Virus record (IMG/VR): IMGVR_UViG_3300034378_000209
Span: 1-21,198 of that record
Reading direction: 5' to 3' (one strand)
Origin: a virus
Length of the DNA stretch: 21,198 nucleotides
Positions 14,123-20,675 of this stretch are shown here, piece by piece. The notes under the pieces were generated by a model. The model saw nothing but the letters and a program-made list of their open reading frames with translations. It was not told where the DNA came from and did not search any database. The translations under genes and the position numbers were made by a program. Position 1 is the stretch's first letter. Each line of letters begins with the position of its first letter.

Positions 14123-14151
14123 AATCGCCATTGCCGCACGTAGCTCTTTAT

Positions 14152-14489
14152 AGAAGACGCGGCAGAAAACTCCCTGCTTTAGCGGGGAGATGAATGCCGC
14201 CCCCTTTCTTTGGTTGACATATTACAACGACTGTGCTATAATTTGCTACGTAATCGAAAACCAAGATTACATTCGCTCTTTGACAATTGGTATGAGGTTG
14301 TGACAAGTCAATGGTTGTCACGTAAAACCAATTCCTAAGTTGTGTACTTTTGGCTGTGTTCAGTACGCGTAATAAAGAAAACATAGTGTAGTAGGGCAGG
14401 TACTGCCCGAATTGACGCCGGTGGAGAACGGTAGAAGTAGTACCCTCGACGAAGCCGGAAGCTCCCGCTTTTAAACGGGGGTAGTTCAC
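14152..14489 (+). mobile_element. 338-bp non-autonomous tnpB-type element
   Basis: The left end AGAAGACGCGGCAG, next to flank TTTAT, leads into a hairpin with inner stem CTCCC/GGGAG and outer arms CGGCA/TGCCG, like the intact tnpB element's left end. A consensus promoter follows. The 3' part translates as TPVENGRSSTLDEAGSSRF then TAA, the kind of C-terminal tail found on IS1341-type TnpB proteins. The element closes with hairpin CCCG/CGGG and GTTCAC at 14489. No protein-coding capacity remains. The 61-bp copy at 12985 shares both tips. Confidence 0.75.
14214..14242 (+). promoter_or_regulatory. Consensus sigma70 promoter inside the 338-bp element
   Basis: TTGACA (14214-14219), exactly 17 bp, TATAAT (14237-14242): a perfect match to both consensus hexamers at optimal spacing. 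It occupies the place of the tnpB promoter in the intact element and would start RNA near 14249. Confidence 0.85.
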
Positions 14490-14510
14490 ATATTGAGCTT
14501 TTGTACTTTT
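14249..14510 (+). ncRNA. Candidate standalone omega-RNA-like transcript
   Basis: Between the promoter and right end there is no ORF but several stems: GTGACAA/TTGTCAC nested inside TTGGT/ACCAA (about 14289-14332), GGGCAG/CTGCCC (about 14394-14408), and the right-end hairpin. The last 70 nt derive from a tnpB 3' end, the part that forms omega-RNA scaffolds. The 20 nt after the right end, ATATTGAGCTTTTGTACTTT, would be the guide. Ends are estimates. Confidence 0.5.
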
Positions 14511-14554
14511 GTCTTGAAAGGGCAAGTTGAGGTTGTCCTCTATTCTAGATCTTA

Positions 14555-14596
14555 CCGATATAAATCCTCAGAGAAGTAAGTCTACCCGATATAAAT
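14555..14596 (+). repeat. Direct repeat CCGATATAAAT
   Basis: The 11-mer occurs at 14555-14565 and 14586-14596, 31 bp apart (about three helical turns), in the leader before the capsid assembly genes. This spacing would suit a protein binding one face of the DNA; function unknown. Confidence 0.4.
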
Positions 14597-14622
14597 AGCG
14601 ATAACAACTGAATACAGGAGCT

Positions 14623-14664
14623 TTACGCCTGCTGCGTAACGCAGTAAGCGTAATTTGCGTTTTT
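14623..14664 (+). terminator. Hairpin with T-run before capsid assembly genes (possible attenuator)
   Basis: Outer arms TTACGC (14623-14628) and GCGTAA (14648-14653) with inner arms CTGCG and CGCAG, then TTTGCGTTTTT. The T-run is interrupted and the gene at 14678 begins 14 bp later, so it may attenuate rather than end transcription coming from the upstream element promoter. Confidence 0.4.
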
Positions 14665-14677
14665 CGGGGGTGATTCT

Positions 14678-15085
14678 ATGCCATACCCTAATGAACACGC
14701 AGCCAGAATACGCAGTGTAGGCGACTTTTCTAAAGTCTTTCGCAGAACTAAGGGCGGCAGGATATACGGCAGGATCAAAGTGCCCGCCTCTATCGGCATT
14801 ATCTGGGGTAAGCTGAAGGGTAGAGATAAGCCGACGGATATGCCAATACCGCAAGCGTTACGATTCGATAAGAAAGTCTGGACGGTGGCTGGTGCGAAGA
14901 AATGGCTGAAAGATCACAATATCAAATATAAACGATTTGAACCTGCTAAGAAGACAGCGAAAGCAGGCGCCGACGAAGAGGATACATTGGAGCTATATAA
15001 AGATGAGCAAGGCATTAACCTTGAAAAACTTGTGCTAACGATCAATGGCAGCCGGTTAGCGATCCTGCCAGATGGGGAGGGATAA
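14678..15085 (+). CDS. Conserved phage protein with PYPNEHAAR motif (prohead-protease-associated)
   Basis: 135 aa from ATG 14678 after CGGGGGTGAT. The start MPYPNEHAARIRSVGDFSKV followed by FRR and later IIWGKLKGRDK resembles a domain often joined to or encoded beside phage capsid maturation proteases. The middle (VWTVAGAKKWLKDHNIKYKR FEP) fits the usual 'W-A..W...H' ending of this domain. The C-terminal 40 residues are acidic. It lies 3 bp before the protease/scaffold gene and probably acts in prohead assembly; a catalytic role is not evident. Confidence 0.6.
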   Translation: MPYPNEHAARIRSVGDFSKVFRRTKGGRIYGRIKVPASIGIIWGKLKGRDKPTDMPIPQALRFDKKVWTVAGAKKWLKDHNIKYKRFEPAKKTAKAGADEEDTLELYKDEQGINLEKLVLTINGSRLAILPDGEG

Positions 15086-15088
15086 GCA

Positions 15089-16768
15089 ATGAATTTCGAT
15101 CTGGATAAAGAAGAGCTTGATAACCTCAGCGATGAGGAGCTTGGACAGCATTTTCGATATATACTTGGCGAATCCGAATATACAGAGGGCGACGCATCTG
15201 ATGACGAAGCTGATGAAGATGCGAGCGAAGAGGATATGAATAGCGATAATCCAGATAGTTCCGATAATCCCGACGATTCCGATGAGAGCGAAGATGGGCA
15301 GGATATAGAGGATTATGGCGACTGGCCGGTTGACGACATGACTGGCTTACCCAAGCGGCTCACTGTAGCAGATATGGAAAAGTTAAGCGACTCAAAGCTG
15401 GGTAAGCTCGTAAGAACGTGGCTAAAGCAAAGACTCGCTCGGAAGTCTATCGATCTGCTGGTATTCGGCAGCGAACAGGAGGCAGATGCCGAAGAGTTGG
15501 CAGAAAAAGGCCAGCAAGATGGCGATAAGACCTATGCGCTCAAAGACGTTGCTATTTTTGCCACAGGTGAATATAAGAAGAAGAAATGGACGCTAAAGCA
15601 CCTACGGCAGATAAAGGCTAACTATGATAAATTCAAGGGCAAGATCACGCCCCCGCTCAAGATTGGGCATGGCGTACAGCCCAAAATTGACACGAGAAAG
15701 TCCAAGAGCGAGCAGCCAGCCGCTGGCTGGGTGACAGCATTGCGACTTAAAGGCAATAAGCTATATGCCGACCTCGCCAATATCCCGAAGGTGGTTTACG
15801 ACCTATTGGTCAAGAAAGCGTATAAACGGCTCTCATCCGAGATATATATCGACTTCAAGGACGACACGGGCAAGAATCATGGGCCGGCGTTAGCGGCTGT
15901 GGCACTTCTGGGCACCAGCCCGCCTGCTATCAAGTCCTTGCCCGAAATCGACGCGAGGTATGCGGAGTTAGCTGAAGAGAATGAGACTGAGACGGTAGAA
16001 TTTGCTTTGGTTCAGGATCTGATCTTAGCAGAAGCGGCATCGGGAAGCGATGCTGAGGACACAGAAGGAGGTTTGGAAGACATGGCTGACGAAGAAAGAG
16101 ACCAAGAACTATCGGAAGAGGAAGCTGAAGATAGTCCAACTGGTTCTGAAAAGCCGGATGAGAAAGAAGAAAAGCCGGATGAAAAAGAGGAAACTTCAGA
16201 ATCAACCGATACAGAAAGTCCCGATCCCAATATAGCGAAATTGCTGAGCGAAAATTCCGCATTAAGGGAGCGCGTTCAGCAGTTGGAACAGGCATTTAAA
16301 GACGAGCAGCGCGAAAAGCGGCACATAGAGGAGAAGGCGTTAGTCGAGAAGCTGAAAGAGGATGGCAGGCTCTTACCTGCTAACGAGGTGGATATATACA
16401 GGCTTTTCGACGCTTATGCTGACGACAGCAAGCCCGTCAAGTTTGCCGAGAAAGCCGACGATGGCACTGAGCGCGAAGTTGAGACAACCGCATATAAGCT
16501 CTTCAGGGCGCATTTGGAGAAGCTGCCGCAGGTTGTCGATTATTCGGAGCGCAGCCCGGCCAGTGAATCGGCCAGGCCCGGCAAGGCAAGCTCTGACAAG
16601 AAATCGAAAGGTGAACCCGATCTGGACGTGGGCGAGACGTGGACAGGCGAAGATTTGCATGGTCGCATTGTCGCTTATATGGAAGCCAATCCGGAGAAGG
16701 TTAAAGAATACGCTGAAGCTAATGGCGTCAGCGAATATGAAGCTGCGATGGATCTAATTCAGCAATAA
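15089..16768 (+). CDS. Mu gpI-like prohead protease fused to scaffold
   Basis: 559 aa from ATG 15089 after GGGGAGGGAT. The first 80 residues are very acidic. Residues about 155-290 carry the Mu I-protein pattern: WTLKHLRQIKANYDKFKGKI, PPLKIGHG, PAAGWVTALRLKGNKLYADL, YKRLSSEIYIDF and AAVALLGTSPPAIKSL. The rest (about 330-559) is a scaffold-like acidic region with a short tandem repeat (EKPDEKE twice), a coiled coil (ALRERVQQLEQAFKDEQREK) and a helical tail. In Mu, gpI cuts the scaffold after assembly and the scaffold gene Z is nested in its 3' end. The same design is present here. Confidence 0.82.
   Translation: MNFDLDKEELDNLSDEELGQHFRYILGESEYTEGDASDDEADEDASEEDMNSDNPDSSDNPDDSDESEDGQDIEDYGDWPVDDMTGLPKRLTVADMEKLSDSKLGKLVRTWLKQRLARKSIDLLVFGSEQEADAEELAEKGQQDGDKTYALKDVAIFATGEYKKKKWTLKHLRQIKANYDKFKGKITPPLKIGHGVQPKIDTRKSKSEQPAAGWVTALRLKGNKLYADLANIPKVVYDLLVKKAYKRLSSEIYIDFKDDTGKNHGPALAAVALLGTSPPAIKSLPEIDARYAELAEENETETVEFALVQDLILAEAASGSDAEDTEGGLEDMADEERDQELSEEEAEDSPTGSEKPDEKEEKPDEKEETSESTDTESPDPNIAKLLSENSALRERVQQLEQAFKDEQREKRHIEEKALVEKLKEDGRLLPANEVDIYRLFDAYADDSKPVKFAEKADDGTEREVETTAYKLFRAHLEKLPQVVDYSERSPASESARPGKASSDKKSKGEPDLDVGETWTGEDLHGRIVAYMEANPEKVKEYAEANGVSEYEAAMDLIQQ
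16082..16768 (+). CDS. Nested in-frame scaffold protein (Mu gpZ-like)
   Basis: An internal in-frame ATG at 16082 (MADEERDQELSEEEAEDS) is preceded by GGAGG at 16067-16071, ten bases upstream, a real ribosome binding site inside the protease gene. It would give a 228-aa acidic coiled-coil protein identical to the C-terminus of the protease, matching the I/Z arrangement of Mu and C/Nu3 of lambda. The internal start is inferred from sequence only. Confidence 0.62.
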   Translation: MADEERDQELSEEEAEDSPTGSEKPDEKEEKPDEKEETSESTDTESPDPNIAKLLSENSALRERVQQLEQAFKDEQREKRHIEEKALVEKLKEDGRLLPANEVDIYRLFDAYADDSKPVKFAEKADDGTEREVETTAYKLFRAHLEKLPQVVDYSERSPASESARPGKASSDKKSKGEPDLDVGETWTGEDLHGRIVAYMEANPEKVKEYAEANGVSEYEAAMDLIQQ

Positions 16769-16785
16769 TCGGGAGGTGACAACTA

Positions 16786-17229
16786 ATGCCCGAAAGCACA
16801 GGCAAGCCAGACCGGTCGTATAGGGCGGGGGAGGATCTTTCATCCTCTCAATATAGGGTAGTGGTCTTTAGCACTACTACTGATGACGATGTTACTCTCC
16901 CCGGCGCTAGAGGTGCTGGCAGAATTGCTGGCATACTTCAGGACAAGCCCGAAAATAACGTGGCGGCTTCGGTGCGATTCGAGGGCGTCTCGTGGGTTAA
17001 GCTGGCGAAAGCAGTTACGGCTGGTGACGCGTTGATGGTAGCCGCTGCCACAGGCACGGTCGAGAGGCAGAATGGTTCTAGCGCAATGGTTGGCATCGCC
17101 CTTGAGACGGGTGTTGCTAACGAGCTAATTGAATGTTACGTTCAGATCATACCATACAATCAACTGGCAAGTAGCAGCTCGTCAAGCAGTTCTTCATCCT
17201 CTAGCTCATCCTCATCTTCAAGCGCCTAG
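16786..17229 (+). CDS. DUF2190-like capsid decoration protein with 18-Ser tail
   Basis: 147 aa from ATG 16786 after GGGAGGTGAC. The repeated beta pattern (VVVFSTTTDDDVTLPG, RIAGILQDKPENN, VSWVKLAKAVTAGDALMVAA, MVGIALETGVANELIECYVQ) is that of DUF2190/gp35-like proteins that sit on the capsid surface. It ends with 18 consecutive Ser (17170-17223) encoded by mixed AGY and TCN codons, then Ala. A paralogue follows at 17314. The tails would project from the capsid in hundreds of copies. Confidence 0.75.
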   Translation: MPESTGKPDRSYRAGEDLSSSQYRVVVFSTTTDDDVTLPGARGAGRIAGILQDKPENNVAASVRFEGVSWVKLAKAVTAGDALMVAAATGTVERQNGSSAMVGIALETGVANELIECYVQIIPYNQLASSSSSSSSSSSSSSSSSSA

Positions 17230-17313
17230 AAAAAAAATAGCGCCTGAAGTGATGATAGGCAACAGGGTATAACTTTATAAACCATAAGAGCGTAGAAGCG
17301 AGGAGGGATCGAG

Positions 17314-17829
17314 ATGCCTGAAGCGACAGGAAAACCCGACAGATCCTACCGAGCGGGTGAAGATCTGTCCAGTTCGATATATAGGATCGTTGTATTCAAC
17401 ACAACGACTGACGACGATGTGGAGCTGCCCTCGGCGGCTGCTGCTCAGCGGATTGCAGGTATACTACAAAATAAGCCTGAGAATAACGAGGCTGCTAGTG
17501 TGAGGTTTGAAGGTGTATCGTGGGTTAAGCTTGCGAGCGCTGTCAGTGCCGGTGACGCCCTACAGGTTGCCGATGCGACTGGCGCTGCGATGAAGCAGAA
17601 CAATTACCACGATATGGTAGGAATTGCGCTGGAAACAGGGGTTGCGAATGAGATTATCGAATGCTATGTCCAAATAGTACCGATGGCGCAGCTTTATAGC
17701 TCAAGTTCCTCGTCCTCATCGTCTTCGTCCTCATCTTCCAGCAGTTCGTCAAGTTCGTCATCCTCATCTTCCAGCAGCTCGTCAAGTAGCTCATCCTCAT
17801 CCAGCAGTTCGTCAAGTTCTTCTGGATAA
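17314..17829 (+). CDS. Paralogous DUF2190-like decoration protein with 42-Ser tail
   Basis: 171 aa from ATG 17314 after GAGGAGGGAT. The body is closely similar to that of the preceding gene (shared GKPDRSYRAGEDLSSS, VVVF/IVVF, RIAGILQ.KPENN, VRFEGVSWVKLA, MVGIALETGVANE.IECYVQI), so the pair arose by tandem duplication. It ends with 42 Ser and one Gly. Body differences lie mainly in surface-type residues. It immediately precedes the major capsid gene. Confidence 0.75.
   Translation: MPEATGKPDRSYRAGEDLSSSIYRIVVFNTTTDDDVELPSAAAAQRIAGILQNKPENNEAASVRFEGVSWVKLASAVSAGDALQVADATGAAMKQNNYHDMVGIALETGVANEIIECYVQIVPMAQLYSSSSSSSSSSSSSSSSSSSSSSSSSSSSSSSSSSSSSSSSSSG
17698..17823 (+). repeat. Poly-serine coding tract, 42 codons
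   Basis: The tract uses six Ser codons in irregular order with imperfect copies of a unit of roughly 30 bp (TCATCTTCCAGCAG-type followed by TCGTCAAG). Both the mixed codons and imperfect unit suggest growth by duplication followed by selection to keep Ser. Confidence 0.8.
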
Positions 17830-17937
17830 GGCTGAAATGGGCAATTGGCTGGCATTGGATAGCGAGAGGAAGCAGGCTGCTTAATAATGCAAAGATGAGA
17901 GAAAATTCGGATGCTATAAAAAAAGGAGGTATGGCGC

Positions 17938-18855
17938 ATGGCTTCCCCGACAATCAGCGATGTGCATGTTAGCAGACCGTTAACCAATCTTGCCATCCAC
18001 TACACTATCCCAGAGATGGTTGCTGGGCGTGTCTTCCCACAGATCCCTGTGGATAACGAAGTGGATAGGTTCTACAAGTTTACGAGTCAGGAAGAGCTAT
18101 TAGCATATTCCACCTTGCGAGCGCCCGGAGATCCGGCAAACGAGATGGAATTTGCGCCCACAAACGATACATTTGAGTGCGAAGAGCATGCGCTCAAGAT
18201 ACCGCTTCCGACGCGTGTGGCAGCTAACGCTGACGAAGCTACCGATCTTGAGAAAAATAGCGTCAAAAAGCTAACTCGCGCGCTGCAAATAGCGTATGAG
18301 CGCAGGGTGCAAGCTCTCGCACAGGCTACTGGCAGCGTCGATAACAACTTTGCCGCCACAACGGCGTGGAATACCGCCGCTGGTGCTGGTACTGTCGAAG
18401 AGGACATCATGGTTGCTAAGAACAACGTCAGGCAGGCATGCGGCGCAGAGCCTAACGCTTTGCTGCTTAGTTCAACGGTAGCCGACGATGTGCTCCGATG
18501 GCTCAAAATCAACGCCTTTACCGAGTTTGAAACTTGGGTACAACAGGGCAAGCTACCGCCGGTGCTATGGGAGCTTGAGACTATCGTTGGTAAGGGTGTG
18601 TATAACACTCAGCCCAAAGGCGTTACTGCTGTCTTGGCCGACATCTGGAATAACAATGTGGTCGTCTTCTACAAGACCGACACTCCATCCAAAGAAGCTC
18701 TCAGCTTTGGATACACGTTCACCAACCAGAACTTCAAGGTGACGACCTGGTTCTCCGATGAGAGGAACGCGACATTTTACGAAGTCGGCCATATTGTAGA
18801 TGAAAAAGTCGCCGCCTCTGGCGCTGGCTGCATCATTACGAGCGTGCATACATAA
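17938..18855 (+). CDS. Major capsid protein (HK97-fold)
   Basis: 305 aa from ATG 17938 with GGAGG eight bases upstream. The N-terminus (HVSRPLTNLAIHYTIPEMVA, then GRVFPQIPV) and the central block with LQIAYERRVQALAQATGSVD and NALLLSSTVADDVLRWLK are typical of HK97-fold capsids, as is the C-terminal VVVFYKTDTPSKEALSFGYT. There is no long N-terminal delta domain, consistent with a separate scaffold. The gene follows the scaffold and decoration genes as in Mu. Confidence 0.85.
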   Translation: MASPTISDVHVSRPLTNLAIHYTIPEMVAGRVFPQIPVDNEVDRFYKFTSQEELLAYSTLRAPGDPANEMEFAPTNDTFECEEHALKIPLPTRVAANADEATDLEKNSVKKLTRALQIAYERRVQALAQATGSVDNNFAATTAWNTAAGAGTVEEDIMVAKNNVRQACGAEPNALLLSSTVADDVLRWLKINAFTEFETWVQQGKLPPVLWELETIVGKGVYNTQPKGVTAVLADIWNNNVVVFYKTDTPSKEALSFGYTFTNQNFKVTTWFSDERNATFYEVGHIVDEKVAASGAGCIITSVHT

Positions 18856-18915
18856 AAAGCTAATAGCTCAGCTAATTTCTGATTTATTAGAGTTTTCTGA
18901 TGCTCTCTATCGGGG

Positions 18916-18943
18916 TTGACAGATCATATTGTAGCTGTAATAG
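18916..18943 (+). promoter_or_regulatory. Possible promoter after the capsid gene
   Basis: TTGACA (18916-18921), 16 bp, TAATAG (18938-18943), in the 144-bp gap before the connector gene. The -10 is imperfect. It could give extra transcripts of the connector-holin-tail block. Confidence 0.4.
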
Positions 18944-18999
18944 GCTCAGTGTGTCGTCAACCTCGGTAGACTAACGGCGGCTAGATGGAGGCTGCGGCG

Positions 19000-19458
19000 A
19001 TGGCGATTTCGTATTGCACTATCGAAGATGTGTTGTTCAATCATGCCAGAATTCCCGACACAGTTGACGAACGCGCTGCTATCACAATGTTTATAGAATT
19101 GGCTGAGGGCAAGATCAACGATAAGCTGCGCGGCAAATACACGGTGCCTTTCGCAACTGTTCCTGCCACCATTCGTGAAGTCTGCATGAATCTCGCCACT
19201 GCTATGGAACTGCGTCGTCTTGCCGGGGCAAATACCAGCATACAACAGGATTGGATCGATTCTTACAAAACCGACGCTCAAGAGACGCTTTCCGAGATCG
19301 CCGGCTGCAAGATCAATTTTGACAGTGACGACGTTACACCTGCCACACTTGTCGATAGCAATACTCTGAATATAGTGAAAATCTTTGACTTGGGCGATGT
19401 ATACGGGCAGGATTACCACGACACCGATGCGGATGAGCGATATGGCGAGGACGAATAG
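19000..19458 (+). CDS. Head-tail connector, DUF1320 (Mu gp36-like)
   Basis: 152 aa from ATG 19000, chosen because GGAGG (18987-18991) lies eight bases upstream; ATG 18985 overlaps that site. The pattern YCTIEDVLF, AAITMFIELAEGKINDKLRG KYTVPF, IREVCMNLATAMELRRL is characteristic of DUF1320 proteins, which join the head to the tail. The C-terminus is acidic. Confidence 0.85.
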   Translation: MAISYCTIEDVLFNHARIPDTVDERAAITMFIELAEGKINDKLRGKYTVPFATVPATIREVCMNLATAMELRRLAGANTSIQQDWIDSYKTDAQETLSEIAGCKINFDSDDVTPATLVDSNTLNIVKIFDLGDVYGQDYHDTDADERYGEDE

Positions 19459-19469
19459 GAGGTGGCAAT

Positions 19470-19883
19470 ATGGCTTTAGCTGCATGGAGTACGATTAAAA
19501 AAGGCGAAGATAACTTAATTCGTATGCAAGAGGCGACCCTGCGCGCTGATGCGGAGTTAAAGGCTACATATCAGGATACAGACAGGATTGATGCCAGTGC
19601 ATTTACGGAGCTTAATTTTCTGTTCAAAATCACCAAAGCTTCCCTGACATCGTGGCAGTGGAAGCTCTACTGGAGCGATAACGAATCCGATTGGTATCCT
19701 GTTCTGGGCGAATCTGTGGGCTTGGGCACGACAACTGTAGCAGCACAGGAGTATAGCACTACTGAGGATGAAAACCTGTGCTGGTGTGTGCGCGTGAAAG
19801 CGCGTTATGCTAAATTGCAAGTCAAAGGGACTGGCACTGTAGCTGGCAGCAGCCTCGGCGTGAAGGTTACCGGCAGGTATTAA
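19470..19883 (+). CDS. Hypothetical phage structural protein
   Basis: 137 aa from ATG 19470 after AGGAGGTG. Predicted beta-rich with several Trp (SWQWKLYWSDNESDWYPVLG) and a C-terminus VRVKARYAKLQVKGTG, resembling a jelly-roll or carbohydrate-binding fold in tail or fibre proteins. No specific family recognised. Located between connector and small tail-like gene. Confidence 0.65.
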   Translation: MALAAWSTIKKGEDNLIRMQEATLRADAELKATYQDTDRIDASAFTELNFLFKITKASLTSWQWKLYWSDNESDWYPVLGESVGLGTTTVAAQEYSTTEDENLCWCVRVKARYAKLQVKGTGTVAGSSLGVKVTGRY

Positions 19884-19897
19884 AAGGGGGCGTTAAA

Positions 19898-20239
19898 ATG
19901 TCATCAGCCATTCTCTCGCTAAACGATCAGGTTGGCTTGGGCGATGCGGGCGGCTTTGTCACTACGTTCACCGATGGCGACACGACCCCTAGCGTTGCGG
20001 GTGCGGTCGCTTGCGAGACCAACAATTCGGGCGCTACTACGATCACCAATTTCGATGGCGGTATTCAGGGTCAGCGGATTACAATCACGTTTATGGACAA
20101 TAATACTACAGTCCAGTCGAATGCCAATATTAAGCTGCGAGGTGGGCAGAATTACACGTTTGCGCAGTATGATACTATGGAATTGGTACGGAGCAGCGAT
20201 GGCGTCTGGTGCGAGATAAATCATAACCTGAATACTTAG
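19898..20239 (+). CDS. Small tail-fibre-like beta-repeat protein
   Basis: 113 aa from ATG 19898 after AAGGGGG. The segment TTITNFDGGIQGQRITITFM followed by NANIKLRGGQNYTF and SSDGVWCEI is a pattern frequent near the ends of phage fibre and spike proteins, with a 'G-x-W-x-E' close. The partial gene at 20676 contains a similar NITFDSGTLAAGVGQNE...DGSAWQTVW segment, so both may be receptor-contact modules. Confidence 0.6.
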   Translation: MSSAILSLNDQVGLGDAGGFVTTFTDGDTTPSVAGAVACETNNSGATTITNFDGGIQGQRITITFMDNNTTVQSNANIKLRGGQNYTFAQYDTMELVRSSDGVWCEINHNLNT

Positions 20240-20252
20240 GAGGTAAAGTAAA

Positions 20253-20654
20253 ATGACCATTCTATACGAAGGGATGCTGGAGGTCATTATCCCTGTGCTC
20301 GGTTCGGTACTTACAGCGGCGGTAACTGCTGGCATTGCCGCCATAGCGCGATATTTTATGCGCAGGACGAAAAGTCAGACTTTGCGTGATTATATCGACC
20401 TGTTGCACGGTATCGTCAGCGATACTGTTAGCTCGCTTATGCAGACCGAAGTTAAGGCTTTGAAAGAGGCGAGTGCCGATGGTAAATTAGACCCGGAGGA
20501 TGTGCAATGTCTGAAAAAGCTTGCTATCAGGACGATCAAAGCTGACGCTTCGGACGGTATACTCCGGTTTTTGGAGAAGTGCAACGTCGATTTGGATAAC
20601 TACCTTGACACTCTAATAGAGGCGGAAGTCGGCCTACAAAAGAGTTATAAATAA
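20253..20654 (+). CDS. Holin (LLH-type)
   Basis: 133 aa from ATG 20253 after TAGGAGGT. One strong membrane segment (about 8-34: MLEVIIPVLGSVLTAAVTAG then IAAIARYF) is followed by a basic stretch (MRRTKSQ) and a helical domain. This matches the LLH-type holins, which have a single N-terminal membrane helix and a long helical C-terminus. It would let the amidase reach the cell wall. Its separation from the amidase by 6 kb is unusual. Confidence 0.7.
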   Translation: MTILYEGMLEVIIPVLGSVLTAAVTAGIAAIARYFMRRTKSQTLRDYIDLLHGIVSDTVSSLMQTEVKALKEASADGKLDPEDVQCLKKLAIRTIKADASDGILRFLEKCNVDLDNYLDTLIEAEVGLQKSYK

Positions 20655-20675
20655 CAGGGCAAAGGAGGGAAAGCC

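Noticed and set aside
14150-14200. CRISPR-like palindromic repeats (several CTCCC...GGGAG copies in the window)
   Set aside because: Copies are dispersed, lie at element ends and lack regular spacers; they are IS200/IS605-type end hairpins.
14148-14525. Minus-strand ORF of 125 aa
   Set aside because: It runs antisense through the non-autonomous element and repeats the element-end translation NYPRLKAGASGFV.
16012-16230. Minus-strand Ser-rich ORF
   Set aside because: Reverse reading of the acidic scaffold repeat region; no ribosome binding site.
17694-17996. Minus-strand acidic ORF rich in Glu, Asp and Leu
   Set aside because: It is the reverse-strand reading of the poly-Ser tract.
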